DNA of 64,000 nucleotides from Helicoverpa zea (GCF_022581195.2 NC_061480.1:4984892-5048891); one strand, 5' to 3'. Shown: positions 53,301 to 56,192, counted from the stretch's first letter. Notes: generated by a model from the letters alone, not told the origin. Made by a program: numbers and translations.

Positions 53301-56192
53301 CCAAATAACGGTCATTGGTATCTAAAATATACGTAGAAAGTAGAAAGTACATACGAACTTAGAAAAGTTGCATTGGCAGGCACTTGCCAGACCTGGAATT
53401 AAAGACGCACGCTCATACTTAAGAGATTGGTTCTCTACCCACTAAACCACCACGAATTCCACTAAGTCACCACGACTTTGTCATCTAGGTATTTAATGTT
53501 TTTTTACGTAATATTTTTGCCACACACAACTTAAATGCGGACTAATTAGAATCACTACTTTTATCCCTATGTTCACGTCTATTGCGACTATTCAGATCTT
53601 TGATTTTGCTGACCCCGTAGTCGCTGGCATAAGGGACAGGATCCGCGTACGAAGTCGCGGGCAGAAGCTAGTATAAAATAATATAGTGCCTAGACCCCAG
53701 ATCGTCGGTCTGAAACTGGATTGTTTTCAGAAAGTTTTCTTCGAATGATATGTATTGATAACAATATCAGACTTTACTATGAATTTTATAAGGTATACTA
53801 CTTTGGACTCAATGTCTAGTTTGGTAAGATGTAGAATGAAAATGGAAGGTGAACCAAGAAGTCGAACGAGAGAAAATCACTTTTCCACGTCGTGTCTTCA
53901 AATCTGTTAACTTTTGATAATTTACTCATAACTTATCATAATTAAATAACCATTTTTTGTTGATTTATTATTTTATATTGATTAATCCTAATTAAGGTAG
54001 TTTCAAAATAATATGTACACCAACCGTGGTCAAACATGTTGAGCCAAAAATTACTATGTAACACCGGTTATAAGCATAACAATATGTATGTAATATCTAC
54101 ACATGTTTTTGCAAATTAATGATATTAAAATTAAATCTCTGTTTTTACTTCAGGCGGCATGTTCGGCGCCGGCATCTACTTCGCGGAGCACTCGTCCAAG
54201 AGCAACCAGTACGTGTACGGCTTCGGCGGCGGCTCCGGCTGTCCCGCGCACAAGGACAGGAGCTGCTATCTGTGTCACAGGTAACTGCCTCGTCGGTCTA
54301 CTTGTCGCAAGTGCGGCTACTTAGCACGAGGTCTCGGGTTCGATTCCCGAGTCGGACCGAAATCGCTTTGTGGGTTTTAGAAGACTTTCACTAAGCAGCC
54401 CGGAGCCTGGAAGCTGGTGATTGATACACCCGTGCATCGGAGAGCACGTAAATGTCGGTCCTGCGCCTGATCTCTTTCCGCGAGTGTCGGATTGCCGTCC
54501 CATCGCGCTATGAGAGTGAAGGAATAATGAGTGCATCTGTGTCTGCGCAAATGCTCGTGCACTATAATATGTCCTGCGCAGTTGGCTAATCTCCTTACAT
54601 GAGAACAGCCGCCGTGGCCGATAATCGGCTAGGAGGACATCAATATTGTATTCCCAGGAGGCATAGGCCAAGGACTGCGGACTAGCAAGCGCAGTGTAGG
54701 ACGTCCACCAACAAGGTGGACAGACGATCTTATAAAGGTCGCCGTCGACGCTGGATGCAGGTCGCCTCCAACAGGTATCTGTGGAGATCAAAGGGGGAGG
54801 CCTATGTTCAGCAGTGGACGTCCTATGCCTGAGATGATGATGATGATGATGGTCGGCGCTGGTATCTACTTCGCGGAACCTATAGTTGACGGTGGAATCT
54901 CTCCACCAATCCGTTGCAGACTGGAAGGCAGTTGTCCTGAGACGCTGAAAGTCAGCAATGCCGGATAGGCACTTGAAGAGGGCCGATTCGAACTGCCTAC
55001 CCCTATCGGTAACAATATCCGAAGGGCAGCCGAATCAGGCCAGTAGGGCCTTCGCCACGGTTTTTGCAGAGTCTGCAAGGGGGATTACCTCAGACTATCT
55101 CGTAAAGCGATCGACAGCAATGAGACAATACCGGAAACCTCCCGTTAGGTACCTCCTTAAGCTGCGGGTTGTTCGCGTGAGTTACCGCGGCCCTGGTACG
55201 TACGCGGCCTACGATGAAACACGACGGTGTTTAGTCAGTAAGAGTCTGACACTCCCTCACCGCGCGTAACCTACAGCAGGAGGGGTGATTTGATGATTTT
55301 TGACGTCGTTAAAAAAAAGGTATCCCCTAAGGACTCCCCTATGTACTTCCTTATGTAGTCCCTTTACATACATATATAAAAGCGTATATTTCAATCAATT
55401 TTTCTAACACTTCCAGACAAATGCTGCTATGTCGCGTGACCCTGGGCCGCGCCTTCCAGCTGCTGAGCGCGATGAAGATGGCGCACGCGCCGCCCGGACA
55501 CCACTCGGTGGCCGGCAGACCCTCGCAGGGGGGGCTGTGCTTCCCCGAGTACGTCGTCTACAGGGGGGAACAGGTGGGCCTATACCGCAAACATGTAGTT
55601 AGTCATACCACCTGAGGACCCTGCTTGTCGGAAGATTGGCAAGCCCAACATCATAAGACATATTTTTTTTACCTTATGGCCCTTTTCAGCATTTTAATAA
55701 ACGTGACAATAGTGTTAAAAATTGGTAATCTTATTAGTCCGCATTTTAGATAGGCAAGTATTTTTAACACGCTCATATTAGCTTCACTTGTAACTATGTA
55801 TGTAAGAAAATCTTGAAATCTCAGGGTCTTCGATTAGGATGGCATTTTGCACACGCTCTCAGTTCTGATGACAATACATGACTAGCTAAGAAACGTAACA
55901 AAAAACGTGTTTTTTTTTTAGCTTTTTAAACTATTATTTTTTTTTACAAAACATTGAATATAACGCAACAACAGCAGATTGAGTGTCTCAATAAAATGTG
56001 TACTCAAAAAGTGATGTAACACAAAATTCAATCGTCTTGTTTGTGAGAAAAAATAAAAATACATGTCCATTCCGACATCTTCCTAATAATAAAAAAAAAT
56101 ACTTAACCAAATACGTTTATTTCCAGGCTTACCCAGAATACCTGATCACCTATCAGATTGTGAGCGGGGAACCGAACTCAGGTACCGTGTGA
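17127..56192 (+). CDS. Tnks: Tankyrase, poly-ADP-ribose polymerase (24 coding exons)
   Basis: Tankyrase uses NAD+ to attach poly-ADP-ribose to partner proteins bound through its ankyrin clusters; known roles include Axin turnover in Wnt signalling, telomere and spindle functions. The exons listed below join to 3483 nt with all phases consistent, giving 1160 residues, close to the roughly 1170-1180 of human TNKS2 and fly tankyrase. Ankyrin repeats fill about residues 25-800 in five clusters, each restarting at a TPLH(F/L)AAG motif. A Pro/Ala-rich linker spans about 805-865, a SAM polymerisation domain about 877-935, and the PARP domain about 950-1160. Triad residues are His1024 (LFHGSPF), Tyr1053 (GIYFAE) and Glu1131 (FPEYVVYRGEQ), with the same spacings as in human tankyrase 1. 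The zinc ligands are Cys1074, His1077, Cys1082 and Cys1085. The HPS-rich N-terminus of vertebrate TNKS1 is absent. The gene spans 39 kb because of a 10.4-kb first intron, transposon insertions and tandem exon arrays. Confidence 0.96.
17317..18054. other. Intron 1, proximal part, nothing recognised
   Basis: AT-rich intronic DNA without a recognised repeat or exon. The 70-codon frame at 17660-17872 is hydrophobic low-complexity and not supported as coding. Confidence 0.45.
18055..19990. repeat. Intron 1 repeat cluster (families A and R)
   Basis: Family A pieces lie at about 18055-18180, 18840-19040 and 19370-19690. About 18215-18430 is an RTE-type LINE 3' tail (family R), running from GCGGCTTTGCCCGCATAGAG to ACAGACAGACAGACAGAG and a TTTATAATATTAGTAGG end. 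About 19700-19990 contains the moth repeat block GGAGGAGGTTCTTAATTC. No gene was found. Confidence 0.6.
20237..20600 (-). pseudogene. Unidentified antisense gene fragment with duplicated exon-donor segment
   Basis: A minus-strand frame without an obvious start codon runs from about 20620 to a donor near 20357. It has a protein-like helical composition, with VELIQKHLLLCCKNLVQ and RPELFVSGSKHRS, and ends LDRMFSRLQ|GTAAGC. Just downstream (about 20315-20238) an 80-90-bp segment repeats the exon end, the donor and the intron start at lower identity. I do not recognise the protein. It could be one exon of a nested host gene or a dead fragment; no partner exons were found nearby. Confidence 0.4.
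20933..23117 (+). mobile_element. Helentron-like minisatellite-bearing element, copy 1
   Basis: It has 9-bp terminal inverted repeats (GGACAATGC at the start, GCATTGTCC at the end), no coding domain and an internal array of 147-bp units. It is inserted exactly between AAA and TTT of a family R repeat with no target duplication. A second copy (47321-49064, opposite orientation) shares nearly identical ends and has the same insertion preference. Short inverted termini, a central minisatellite and no duplication at an AT-rich site are the traits of non-autonomous Helentrons; the family name is inferred. The identical 67-codon frame in both copies (21164-21367 here) reflects recent copying. Confidence 0.78.
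21820..23080. repeat. 147-bp tandem array inside the Helentron-like element
   Basis: About nine units each contain CCCTGGGACCGATT, CACTCCCACTACTGGGCAAA and AACCGGTTTTTCTC. The central units repeat at a spacing of exactly 147 bp, for example 22121 to 22268, and are nearly identical; the outer units are diverged. Confidence 0.9.
23255..23524. repeat. LINE-derived fragments
   Basis: About 23260-23340 has the block CAGTCCACTGCTGGACATAG, common at RTE-type LINE 3' ends. About 23395-23522 is a LINE 3'-tail fragment with CCCGTGGGAACTACTGTCCG and TATAGCCTATGTTACTCGGG. Confidence 0.6.
23525..23790 (-). mobile_element. tRNA-derived SINE (family C), intact copy
   Basis: A reverse-strand copy with the tRNA-like head at 23700-23785 (GGGAATCGAACCCGGGACC as the complement of the B box) and the tail at 23525. 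It provides the empty-site reference for the foldback insertion at 4244-4829. Confidence 0.8.
23791..24341. other. Intron 1, AT-rich, minor repeat remnants
   Basis: A short family R-like piece (AAAACCCGGCTTCGCTCGGG) lies near 24095-24115. Nothing else was recognised. Confidence 0.4.
24342..24484 (+). mobile_element. Short MITE with CTTACYACAAAAACTTT ends
   Basis: Second copy of the MITE at 13270-13425, in the opposite orientation, with the same internal TGACATATGGTTCATTTTGC. Confidence 0.82.
24741..25660 (-). pseudogene. Unidentified antisense gene remnant with CxxC segments
   Basis: Minus-strand segments look protein-coding but do not join cleanly. About 25645-25565 encodes HCHNCGKWMERRALR between a possible acceptor and donor. 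About 25495-25370 encodes TCNFCNG and CSRCVECD and ends at a GTAAGC donor. The frame at 24980-24741 contains DDQEWERCLNEA and LPRQLFRVRRFDD, while an adjacent frame just upstream holds EELNVRTYENIIYNSFREA, suggesting a frameshift. The paired cysteines suggest a zinc-binding protein. I do not recognise the family; a decayed transposon gene or a nested host gene are both possible. Confidence 0.3.
25881..26376. mobile_element. Small GC-rich DNA element with 16-bp terminal inverted repeats
   Basis: The ends are perfect inverted repeats, TACGTTCACACGCGCG at 25881 and its complement ending at 26376. The interior is far more GC-rich than the intron and has internal palindromic runs such as GTTCACGGGC. 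It includes a short frame beginning MASSEDLG on the plus strand. It is probably a deletion derivative of a cut-and-paste element. No clear target duplication is seen, so the superfamily is left open. Confidence 0.72.
26377..26874. other. Intron 1, nothing recognised
   Basis: AT-rich sequence without a supported feature. Confidence 0.4.
26875..27225 (+). repeat. Interspersed repeat family E
   Basis: It shows the same order of blocks as 5356-5640: a GTCCGTCCGTCTGTCACCAG head, TTGTTGCCGCTATAACAAC, and a CACTTGGCCGGTTTTTT end. It has an extra internal segment. Confidence 0.7.
27340..27515 (-). pseudogene. C-terminal fragment of an RTE-like LINE ORF
   Basis: The minus strand encodes a KKRWMDCLKDDMNRKG stretch followed by GKWNWEQGRSEEED, which I recognise as the C-terminus of insect RTE-like LINE polyproteins. 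It is truncated at both ends. Confidence 0.6.
27674..27898 (+). CDS. Tnks: Tankyrase exon 2 (residues 64-139)
   Basis: It encodes the ankyrin repeats GYGRREVVEILIAAGA, LQPLHNACSFGHADVV and YTPLHEAAAKGKVDVC of the first cluster. The acceptor is CCCCAG and the donor ATAG|GTGAGT, phase 1 to phase 1. Confidence 0.95.
27940..28120 (-). repeat. Family B SINE, 3' fragment
   Basis: It matches the complement of the 3' half of the copy at 10275-10625 (GCGCAGGACATATTATAGTG). Confidence 0.7.
28255..28380 (+). repeat. Family A fragment
   Basis: It contains CCCAACTATGTTGGGATCGG and CAGCTGGGTACCAGTG. Confidence 0.7.
28560..28655 (+). CDS. Tnks: Tankyrase exon 3 (residues 139-171)
   Basis: It encodes ALLQHGADPNIRN and KTPLDLADSATRPVLTG, closing the first ankyrin cluster. 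Flanks are TTTCAG and ACAG|GTGAGT. Confidence 0.95.
28860..29434. mobile_element. DNA element with long terminal inverted repeats and a MADF fragment
   Basis: The left end GGTTTCCTAGGAAAGCGGTG continues into GCCGTCATATAGCGGCCGT; both are repeated inverted at 29395-29434. AAAGCTT lies on both sides and may be the target duplication, although that word is itself palindromic. Several GACGGCCGTC-like subrepeats lie near both ends. A MADF-type coding fragment inside points to a PIF/Harbinger-like or related cut-and-paste origin (inference). Confidence 0.78.
29037..29159 (-). pseudogene. MADF-domain fragment inside the transposon
   Basis: The minus strand reads DDEILIDFVRNHEAM, YNIKNKDYRKSQLK and NWCREI, then stop. 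This is the start of a MADF (Myb/SANT-like) DNA-binding domain. An in-frame stop lies directly upstream and the rest of the domain is missing. Confidence 0.65.
29723..29930 (+). CDS. Tnks: Tankyrase exon 4 (residues 171-240)
   Basis: It begins the second ankyrin cluster: GEYCAADVLEAARSG, LTPLNVNVHASDGR, STPLHLAAGYNRA and GADVHAKDKG. Acceptor GTTCCAG; donor GG|GTGAGT, phase 2. Confidence 0.96.
29931..30293. other. Intron 4 with repeated GTGGTCTACT motifs
   Basis: The words GTGGTCTACT and AGTAGACCAC recur several times. GGTCTACTACTCAGTAGACC near 30170 is a near-perfect hairpin. No repeat family was recognised. Confidence 0.5.
30294..30438 (+). CDS. Tnks: Tankyrase exon 5 (residues 240-288)
   Basis: It encodes LVPLHNACSYGHYEVTELL, GADVNATDLWAFTPLHEA and ASKARLE. 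Acceptor TTTCAG; donor GAG|GTAATG, phase 0. Confidence 0.96.
30439..31037. other. Intron 5 with a family D fragment
   Basis: About 30627-30690 is a reverse-strand family D SINE end (CGTCCCACTGCTGGGCACAG). The rest is AT-rich without features. Confidence 0.5.
31038..31146 (+). CDS. Tnks: Tankyrase exon 6 (residues 289-325)
   Basis: It encodes VCSLLLSEGADPTLLNC and GKCALDVAPTRELQERLA. Donor GCTT|GTAAGT, phase 1. Confidence 0.95.
31147..31728. other. Intron 6 with a family E fragment
   Basis: About 31480-31640 shares the TTGTTGCCGCTATAACAAC block and the adjoining sequence of family E. The rest is AT-rich. Confidence 0.5.
31729..31826 (+). CDS. Tnks: Tankyrase exon 7 (residues 325-357)
   Basis: It encodes FEYRGHCLLEACRLAEPARVKK, opening the third ankyrin cluster. 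Acceptor TTTCACAG; donor CAG|GTAAGA, phase 0. Confidence 0.94.
31956..32197 (+). pseudogene. 5'-truncated LINE, C-terminal tail
   Basis: The plus strand encodes RLSIAIQRGNTASLLGTLPS then DSDEEQFFDALF and stop, a C-terminus I recognise from insect non-LTR retrotransposons. It is followed by an AT-rich 3' UTR and an A-rich tail. AAAGTTCAT occurs on both sides (about 31945 and 32197), a plausible target duplication. Confidence 0.7.
32606..32749 (+). CDS. Tnks: Tankyrase exon 8 (residues 358-405)
   Basis: It encodes a Ser-rich start, CSVEALVNFQHIATGDRPLH and CAANSVYPKRKQ. Acceptor CTTGCAG; donor CAG|GTGAGG, phase 0. Confidence 0.93.
32794..32836 (+). pseudogene. Tnks: Partial duplicate of tankyrase exon 8
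   Basis: About 42 bases, starting ACTTCCAGCACATGGGCACC, repeat the middle of exon 8 (about 32674-32715) with one or two mismatches, 45 bp after the exon's donor. The copy has no donor of its own. Confidence 0.85.
32975..34125 (-). mobile_element. 5'-truncated Jockey/CR1-like LINE in intron 8
   Basis: A minus-strand insertion whose 3' end is marked by repeated AATACTC near 32970-32990. It holds the C-terminal half of a reverse transcriptase as an uninterrupted frame. The 5' end is cut inside the RT domain, typical of incomplete target-primed reverse transcription. Confidence 0.85.
33246..34121 (-). CDS. Reverse transcriptase C-terminal half of the truncated LINE
   Basis: The 291 codons are open. 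The sequence begins inside the RT palm with FLIYINDLPKF, then LFADDISIL (the catalytic Asp pair near residues 28-29), NLEINFQKTKL and FKLLGITIDKN (thumb), and a C-terminal domain with SYGIIMWGYSTDAPTLFTVQ. The first palm motif and the endonuclease are missing, so it cannot be active. The intact frame suggests a recent insertion. Confidence 0.85.
   Translation of the reverse strand: MYYILFLIYINDLPKFIAETGPCVLFADDISILTQCHDNTNLNSTLNEILGKIKTWMNEHNLEINFQKTKLITFHPYQKTPLNVQFSFNNHIIETVNEFKLLGITIDKNITWKSHVINIKSKLSKFIYAFREVKKTTNLQTALVMYYAYAYAWLSYGIIMWGYSTDAPTLFTVQKKLIRILVNIQQTDSCKPHFIEQNILTLPCMYILEICKFAHKHQDFYTKRENIQTRYTLRHKTRLNLPSSRLKIHSTSPLVMSVKIYNMLPETIKNEKKTPSIRKEIKKVIIKKMLL
34436..34559 (+). CDS. 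Tnks: Tankyrase exon 9 (residues 406-447)
   Basis: It encodes VMEMLIRKGARVNEKNKDG, QTPLHVATEHAHLDAMDLLL and RHG. Acceptor TTTTCTCAG; donor CATG|GTAAGT, phase 1. Confidence 0.95.
34908..34998 (+). pseudogene. Tnks: Decayed duplicate of tankyrase exon 9 with its donor
   Basis: The sequence from AGAACAAAGACGGACAAACT through GACATGGTAAGCT repeats the 3' two thirds of exon 9 and its splice donor. In the original frame CCCCTACACGTG has become CCCTGACACGTAG, introducing a stop. No acceptor accompanies it. Confidence 0.88.
35030..35168 (-). repeat. Family A fragment
   Basis: Reverse-strand copy with CTTTGGCAGTTGTTACGGG and AGTCTGATAACCAGTCTTA. Confidence 0.6.
35382..35522 (+). CDS. Tnks: Tankyrase exon 10 (residues 447-494)
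   Basis: It encodes AKVNACDGRGSSALAVAARR, ACRLLLACGADTTPDAL and YPQPD, a GC-rich exon at the end of the third cluster. Acceptor ACCCACAG; donor GACG|GTGAGG, phase 1. Confidence 0.93.
35527..35830. repeat. CAGACACATGAC-type minisatellite in intron 10
   Basis: Imperfect repeats of about 12-20 bp (CAGACACATGACCAGACACA) begin five bases after the exon 10 donor and fill most of the intron. They keep several reading frames open on both strands, which explains the apparent 128- and 175-codon frames. Confidence 0.9.
35882..36035 (+). CDS. Tnks: Tankyrase exon 11 (residues 494-545)
   Basis: It encodes ALRLLEAARTGDVENARSIL, RPRLVNCRDVDGRH and STPLHFAAG, the start of the fourth ankyrin cluster. Acceptor CTCAACAG; donor GG|GTGAGT, phase 2. 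Confidence 0.95.
36060..36220 (-). repeat. LINE 3'-tail fragment
   Basis: It shares blocks with 11935-12110 and 13540-13636 (TGTGTTTTGCTGGGAAGAAG), reading on the reverse strand from GATCATTTATTCAAAGTAGG. Confidence 0.6.
36290..36368 (-). repeat. Family A fragment
   Basis: It contains GTATTCAGCTGCACCCGGTT and AAGCCGACCCCAACATAATT, the complement of the family A core. Confidence 0.65.
36525..36593 (+). CDS. Tnks: Tankyrase exon 12 (residues 545-568)
   Basis: It encodes YNRLPLAQLLLQRGADVHAK and DKG. Acceptor GTTTCAG; donor GG|GTGAGT, phase 2. It corresponds to the end of exon 4 in the second cluster. Confidence 0.94.
36625..37031. mobile_element. MITE with GGGTGTGTCGTTCA ends
   Basis: About 28-bp terminal inverted repeats (GGGTGTGTCGTTCACAATCA at the left, its complement with one change at the right) flank AT-rich non-coding DNA. 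ATAT is present on both sides. It lies between exons 12 and 13. Confidence 0.75.
37110..37185 (+). pseudogene. Tnks: Old remnant of tankyrase exon 13
   Basis: GCCGGGGCGGGGAAGAATGC followed by GGCTGATCTATGGCGCTTCT resembles the second half of exon 13 and the sequence after the broken copies. It is the most diverged of four related segments. Confidence 0.55.
37356..37478 (+). pseudogene. Tnks: Broken copy A of tankyrase exon 13
   Basis: It starts after a good TTATACAG acceptor and is intact through VPLHNACSYGHYELTELL and GAGVNAADQWRF. It then diverges into KSLYS and a stop instead of TPLHEAA. If spliced in place of the true exon it would truncate the protein in the fourth cluster. Confidence 0.88.
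37751..37866 (+). pseudogene. Tnks: Broken copy B of tankyrase exon 13
   Basis: Same acceptor and 5' half as copy A, but GGTGTCAATGCG has become GGTGTAGAATGCG, giving an immediate stop and a shifted frame. The 3' end has diverged as in copy A. Confidence 0.88.
38144..38309 (+). CDS. Tnks: Tankyrase exon 13, functional copy C (residues 568-623)
   Basis: The only one of three copies that stays open through LWRFTPLHEAAAKGKADIV to LLLK and a proper donor AAG|GTGAGT. Its phases (2 in, 0 out) join exons 12 and 14 exactly. Confidence 0.94.
38465..38692 (+). repeat. Family A, diverged copy
   Basis: It carries GGTTTCCAGTCTAACTGGAA, GGGCAACTCGATATCCATCG and later blocks of family A in order. Confidence 0.6.
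38734..38879 (+). CDS. Tnks: Tankyrase exon 14 (residues 624-672)
   Basis: It encodes HGADPTRRNRDGLTPLQLV, RAGDSDTADALRGDAALL and DAAKRGDLARA. Acceptor TTCGCAG. I chose the first of 13 identical donors (CCAG|GTAATA at 38880), because reading into the intron meets TAG after four codons and only the first donor joins exon 15 in frame (AG|G). Confidence 0.92.
38779..40428 (+). repeat. Tnks: 127-bp tandem array of the exon 14 3' end and splice donor (13 copies)
   Basis: The first unit is the functional exon 14 end; twelve more follow at an exact 127-bp spacing. The coding core recurs at 38828, 38955 and onward to 40352, and the donors from 38880 to 40404. Copies are essentially identical: one has GCGCAGAGAGG in place of GCGCTGAGAGG, and the last has CACCCGCC after its donor. 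The first unit differs from the rest at ACTGGTCAG versus ACTAGTGAG. Each unit contains about 100 bp of exon, a donor and about 27 bp of intron. Confidence 0.97.
40574..40647 (+). CDS. Tnks: Tankyrase exon 15 (residues 672-697)
   Basis: It encodes KLITPQNVNCRDSHGRN and STPLHLA, the start of the fifth ankyrin cluster. Acceptor TGTTTCAG; donor GCTG|GTAAGT, phase 1. Confidence 0.94.
40977..41125 (+). mobile_element. Short MITE with CTTACYACAAAAACTTT ends
   Basis: Third copy of the MITE family, nearly identical to those at 13270-13425 and 24342-24484. It sits in intron 15. Confidence 0.83.
41299..41531 (+). CDS. Tnks: Tankyrase exon 16 (residues 697-774)
   Basis: It encodes GYNNLEVAEALLEAGA, KGGLVPLHNAASYGHVELA, WGFTPLHEAAHKARTQ and LCALL. 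Acceptor TTACCAG; donor CTT|GTAAGT, phase 0. Confidence 0.95.
41625..41850 (+). repeat. Family A, near-complete 5' part
   Basis: It has CCCAACTATGTTGGGGTCGG, CAGCTGAGTACTAGTGTGCC and GACTACCCGGAACGACTGCC in the family order. Confidence 0.72.
41965..42177 (+). CDS. Tnks: Tankyrase exon 17 (residues 775-845)
   Basis: It encodes the last ankyrin segment LAHGADPYLKNQEGQTALDL, then EDVRSLLQDAMTS and a linker very rich in Ala and Pro (PAPLPPPLPPPHH). Donor CCG|GTAAGT, phase 0. The linker between ankyrin clusters and SAM is poorly conserved in the family. Confidence 0.93.
42178..42700. other. Intron 17 with a LINE-tail fragment
   Basis: About 42500-42640 has TTCTTGCCCGTTCTTCTCC and AAATAAATGATTTGACTTTG, typical of a LINE 3' end. 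The rest is unassigned. Confidence 0.5.
42701..42813 (+). CDS. Tnks: Tankyrase exon 18 (residues 846-883)
   Basis: It encodes VVPSNYWAEGSRGSLEDAAG and SESLQTFLS, where the SAM domain begins. Donor CCAG|GTGAGT, phase 2. Confidence 0.9.
42814..43378. other. Intron 18, nothing recognised
   Basis: No repeat family or exon was recognised. The minus-strand frames of 84 and 94 codons lack motifs. Confidence 0.4.
43379..43542 (+). CDS. Tnks: Tankyrase exon 19, SAM domain (residues 883-938)
   Basis: It encodes IGLEQLTTVLEREQITVDIL, SEMSHEDLRAVGV and AYGHRHRLLKAARHSL, matching the tankyrase SAM domain that drives head-to-tail polymerisation. Acceptor TCCAACAG. I chose the first of 18 donors (TCAG|GTATTG at 43543); reading past it reaches a TAA after SGIVVYTSLTSG. 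Confidence 0.93.
43437..46127 (+). repeat. Tnks: 148-bp tandem array of the exon 19 3' end and splice donor (18 full copies plus a partial)
   Basis: Units begin with CTGTCGGAGATGTCGCACGA at 43437, 43585 and every 148 bp to 46101, where a nineteenth copy is cut short by a family A repeat. Each holds 106 bp of exon, the donor and 42 bp of intron. Units are nearly identical; units 7 and 11 share a GAGGAC to GAGAAC change (exactly four units apart) and unit 16 has GCCGTCTAC. The GC-rich coding part stands out from the AT-rich intron. Confidence 0.97.
46128..46405 (+). repeat. Family A with tRNA-like end, inserted at the end of the SAM array
   Basis: It starts at CCCAGTTACCCGGGCAACCC, directly after a partial exon 19 unit, and runs to the complement of a tRNA-like B box (CTGGAATCGAACCCACGC) and A box (TTTACCCACTAGGCCACCAC). 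This indicates that long family A copies are fused to a family D-type SINE head. Confidence 0.8.
46456..46613 (+). CDS. Tnks: Tankyrase exon 20 (residues 938-990)
   Basis: It encodes EWYGGTTLVEVAPPTEGEC, SEYTIVEREMQASVRAHRDH and GGTFTHYNVVR, the start of the PARP catalytic region. Acceptor CCTACAG; donor AGG|GTGAGT, phase 0. Confidence 0.95.
46700..46895. repeat. Rearranged family E fragment
   Basis: It contains TGGGAGCCCCCCAAAATATT and GCGCGAATCCGACTCGCAC in an order that differs from the other family E copies. Confidence 0.55.
47037..47320 (-). pseudogene. LINE ORF, C-terminal end beyond the insertion
   Basis: It reads CMFVAKNKTLFKSANEVLQR, RRDPYTLVLDDLPRL and RIYNKIPRRLKLLN, then stop at 47037. 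Removing the insertion joins YIYE to ICMFVAK, matching the ILEICKFAHKH of the LINE at 33246-34121. Confidence 0.85.
47321..49064 (-). mobile_element. Helentron-like minisatellite-bearing element, copy 2
   Basis: Reverse-oriented copy of 20933-23117, with GGACAATGC and GCATTGTCC ends. It is 441 bp shorter than copy 1, exactly three 147-bp units, and otherwise nearly identical. It is inserted between AAA and TTT inside the LINE ORF without target duplication. Confidence 0.85.
49065..49503 (-). pseudogene. LINE reverse transcriptase, thumb and C-terminal segment
   Basis: It continues the RT after the frameshift: INLEKSVFIQFNQ, TRFLGVIIDNNINWKEHV and SLLRYGLIVWGNSTDMN, then CRPVFKKLGLLPLPSLYIYE, where the inserted element begins. 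The apparent tail of this frame inside 48988-49064 belongs to the insertion. Confidence 0.82.
49524..50512 (-). pseudogene. LINE reverse transcriptase, N-terminal and catalytic part
   Basis: The frame is open from the truncation point. It has a pre-palm segment (GYDEINTKIIKACCDEL), FKKGDKFDVNNYRPITL, FGFQKNKST, FFDLSKAFDLVSHELLLKKL (first catalytic Asp), GVPQGSVLGPVLFLIYVND and LFADDISII (Asp pair). It ends at a frameshift near 49530, before the thumb. The endonuclease is missing. Confidence 0.85.
50560..50912 (+). repeat. Family A with tRNA-like end
   Basis: A long copy running from TTGCCAACTGTGTTGGTTTC to the complement of the tRNA-like head (TTTACCTACTAGGCCACCAC). Confidence 0.72.
50930..51045 (-). 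repeat. LINE 3'-tail fragment
   Basis: It contains the complement of the TATAGCCTATGTT block and GTAGTTCCCACGGGACGCGG. Confidence 0.65.
51117..51279 (+). CDS. Tnks: Tankyrase exon 21, PARP catalytic His (residues 991-1045)
   Basis: It encodes IQKLVNGRLWERYQHRRREV, HNERMLFHGSPFINAIVQ and KGFDERHAYIG. His1024 in LFHGSPF is the NAD+-binding triad histidine. The donor ATCG|GTCAGG is weaker than the others but preserves phase 1 into exon 22. Confidence 0.95.
51280..52480. other. Intron 21, proximal part with a 120-bp tandem repeat
   Basis: About 51610-51740 is a LINE-tail-like piece (TTCCGAACTACTGAACGGAT). About 51755-52235 holds four diverged units of roughly 120 bp, each with CCTGATGTGGAACTCCAGGA and GACGTTTTAGCAAAAGTTGT. 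Confidence 0.65.
52400..53050 (+). repeat. GC-rich element-derived segment
   Basis: A GC-rich block with GGGAACCAGTCACTGAATAG and GGACGGCCAAGCCAAGCCAG lies in an AT-rich intron and has no coding domain. It looks like a LINE untranslated region, but I cannot name the family. The short frames at 52496-52741 and 52916-53233 have no motifs. Confidence 0.35.
53090..53475 (+). repeat. Family A with tRNA-like end
   Basis: A near-complete copy from CAATTATGTTAGGGTCGACT to the tRNA-like complement near 53390-53475. Confidence 0.7.
53476..54153. other. Intron 21, distal part
   Basis: A short family R-like piece (TCGCGGGCAGAAGCTAGTAT) lies near 53655-53675. The rest is AT-rich without a recognised feature. 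Confidence 0.4.
54154..54280 (+). CDS. Tnks: Tankyrase exon 22, PARP Tyr and zinc site (residues 1045-1087)
   Basis: It encodes GMFGAGIYFAEHSSKSNQY, VYGFGGGSGCPAHKD and RSCYLCHR. Tyr1053 is the second triad residue; Cys1074, His1077, Cys1082 and Cys1085 form the zinc site unique to tankyrases among PARPs. The donor is ACAG|GTAACT, where a SINE begins almost immediately. Confidence 0.96.
54284..54640 (+). mobile_element. tRNA-derived SINE (family B) abutting the exon 22 donor
   Basis: The SINE head ACTGCCTCGTCGGTCTACTTG starts at the fourth intron base, so only GTA of the donor precedes the sequence shared with the copy at 10275-10625. The B box GGTTCGATTCCCGAGTCGG and body are well preserved. 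Confidence 0.82.
54645..54846 (+). pseudogene. RTE-like LINE C-terminal and 3' end fragment
   Basis: The plus strand retains RPPTRWTDDLIKVA, typical of an RTE-like polyprotein C-terminus, then a frameshifted end with CAGCAGTGGACGTCCTATG and a (GAT)n tail at 54832-54850. Confidence 0.7.
54847..54882 (+). pseudogene. Tnks: Short exon 22-like segment (VGAGIYFAE)
   Basis: TCGGCGCTGGTATCTACTTC followed by GCGGAA matches exon 22 with differences mostly at third codon positions (GCC/GCT, GGC/GGT, GAG/GAA). It lies between the LINE tail and a Gypsy fragment and has no splice sites of its own. Confidence 0.7.
54885..55155 (-). pseudogene. Gypsy-type LTR retrotransposon integrase fragment
   Basis: The minus strand encodes GGFRYCLIAVDRFTR, FGCPSDIVTDRGRQFESALF and, with frameshifts, RTTAFQSA and RFHRQL. 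This is the catalytic core of a Gypsy/Ty3 integrase, with the first Asp in AVDRF and the second in VTDRG. Stops and frameshifts break it, and no LTRs are visible. Confidence 0.78.
55195..55280 (-). repeat. Family H fragment
   Basis: TTTAGTCAGTAAGAGTCTGA is the complement of the block at 9425-9540 and 12735-12900. Confidence 0.6.
55417..55573 (+). CDS. Tnks: Tankyrase exon 23, PARP catalytic Glu (residues 1087-1139)
   Basis: It encodes QMLLCRVTLGRAFQLLSAMK, MAHAPPGHHSVAGRPSQGG and LCFPEYVVYRGEQ. Glu1131 in FPEYVVY is the polymerase glutamate. Acceptor CTTCCAG; donor CAG|GTGGGC, phase 0. Confidence 0.96.
55574..56126. other. Intron 23, nothing recognised
   Basis: AT-rich with T-runs; no repeat family was recognised. 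Confidence 0.4.
56127..56192 (+). CDS. Tnks: Tankyrase exon 24 and stop (residues 1140-1160)
   Basis: It encodes AYPEYLITYQIVSGEPNSG and TV, then TGA. The AYPEYLITYQI end is the conserved last strand of tankyrase PARP domains. Acceptor TTTCCAG. Confidence 0.96.
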   Translation, partial: AYPEYLITYQIVSGEPNSGTV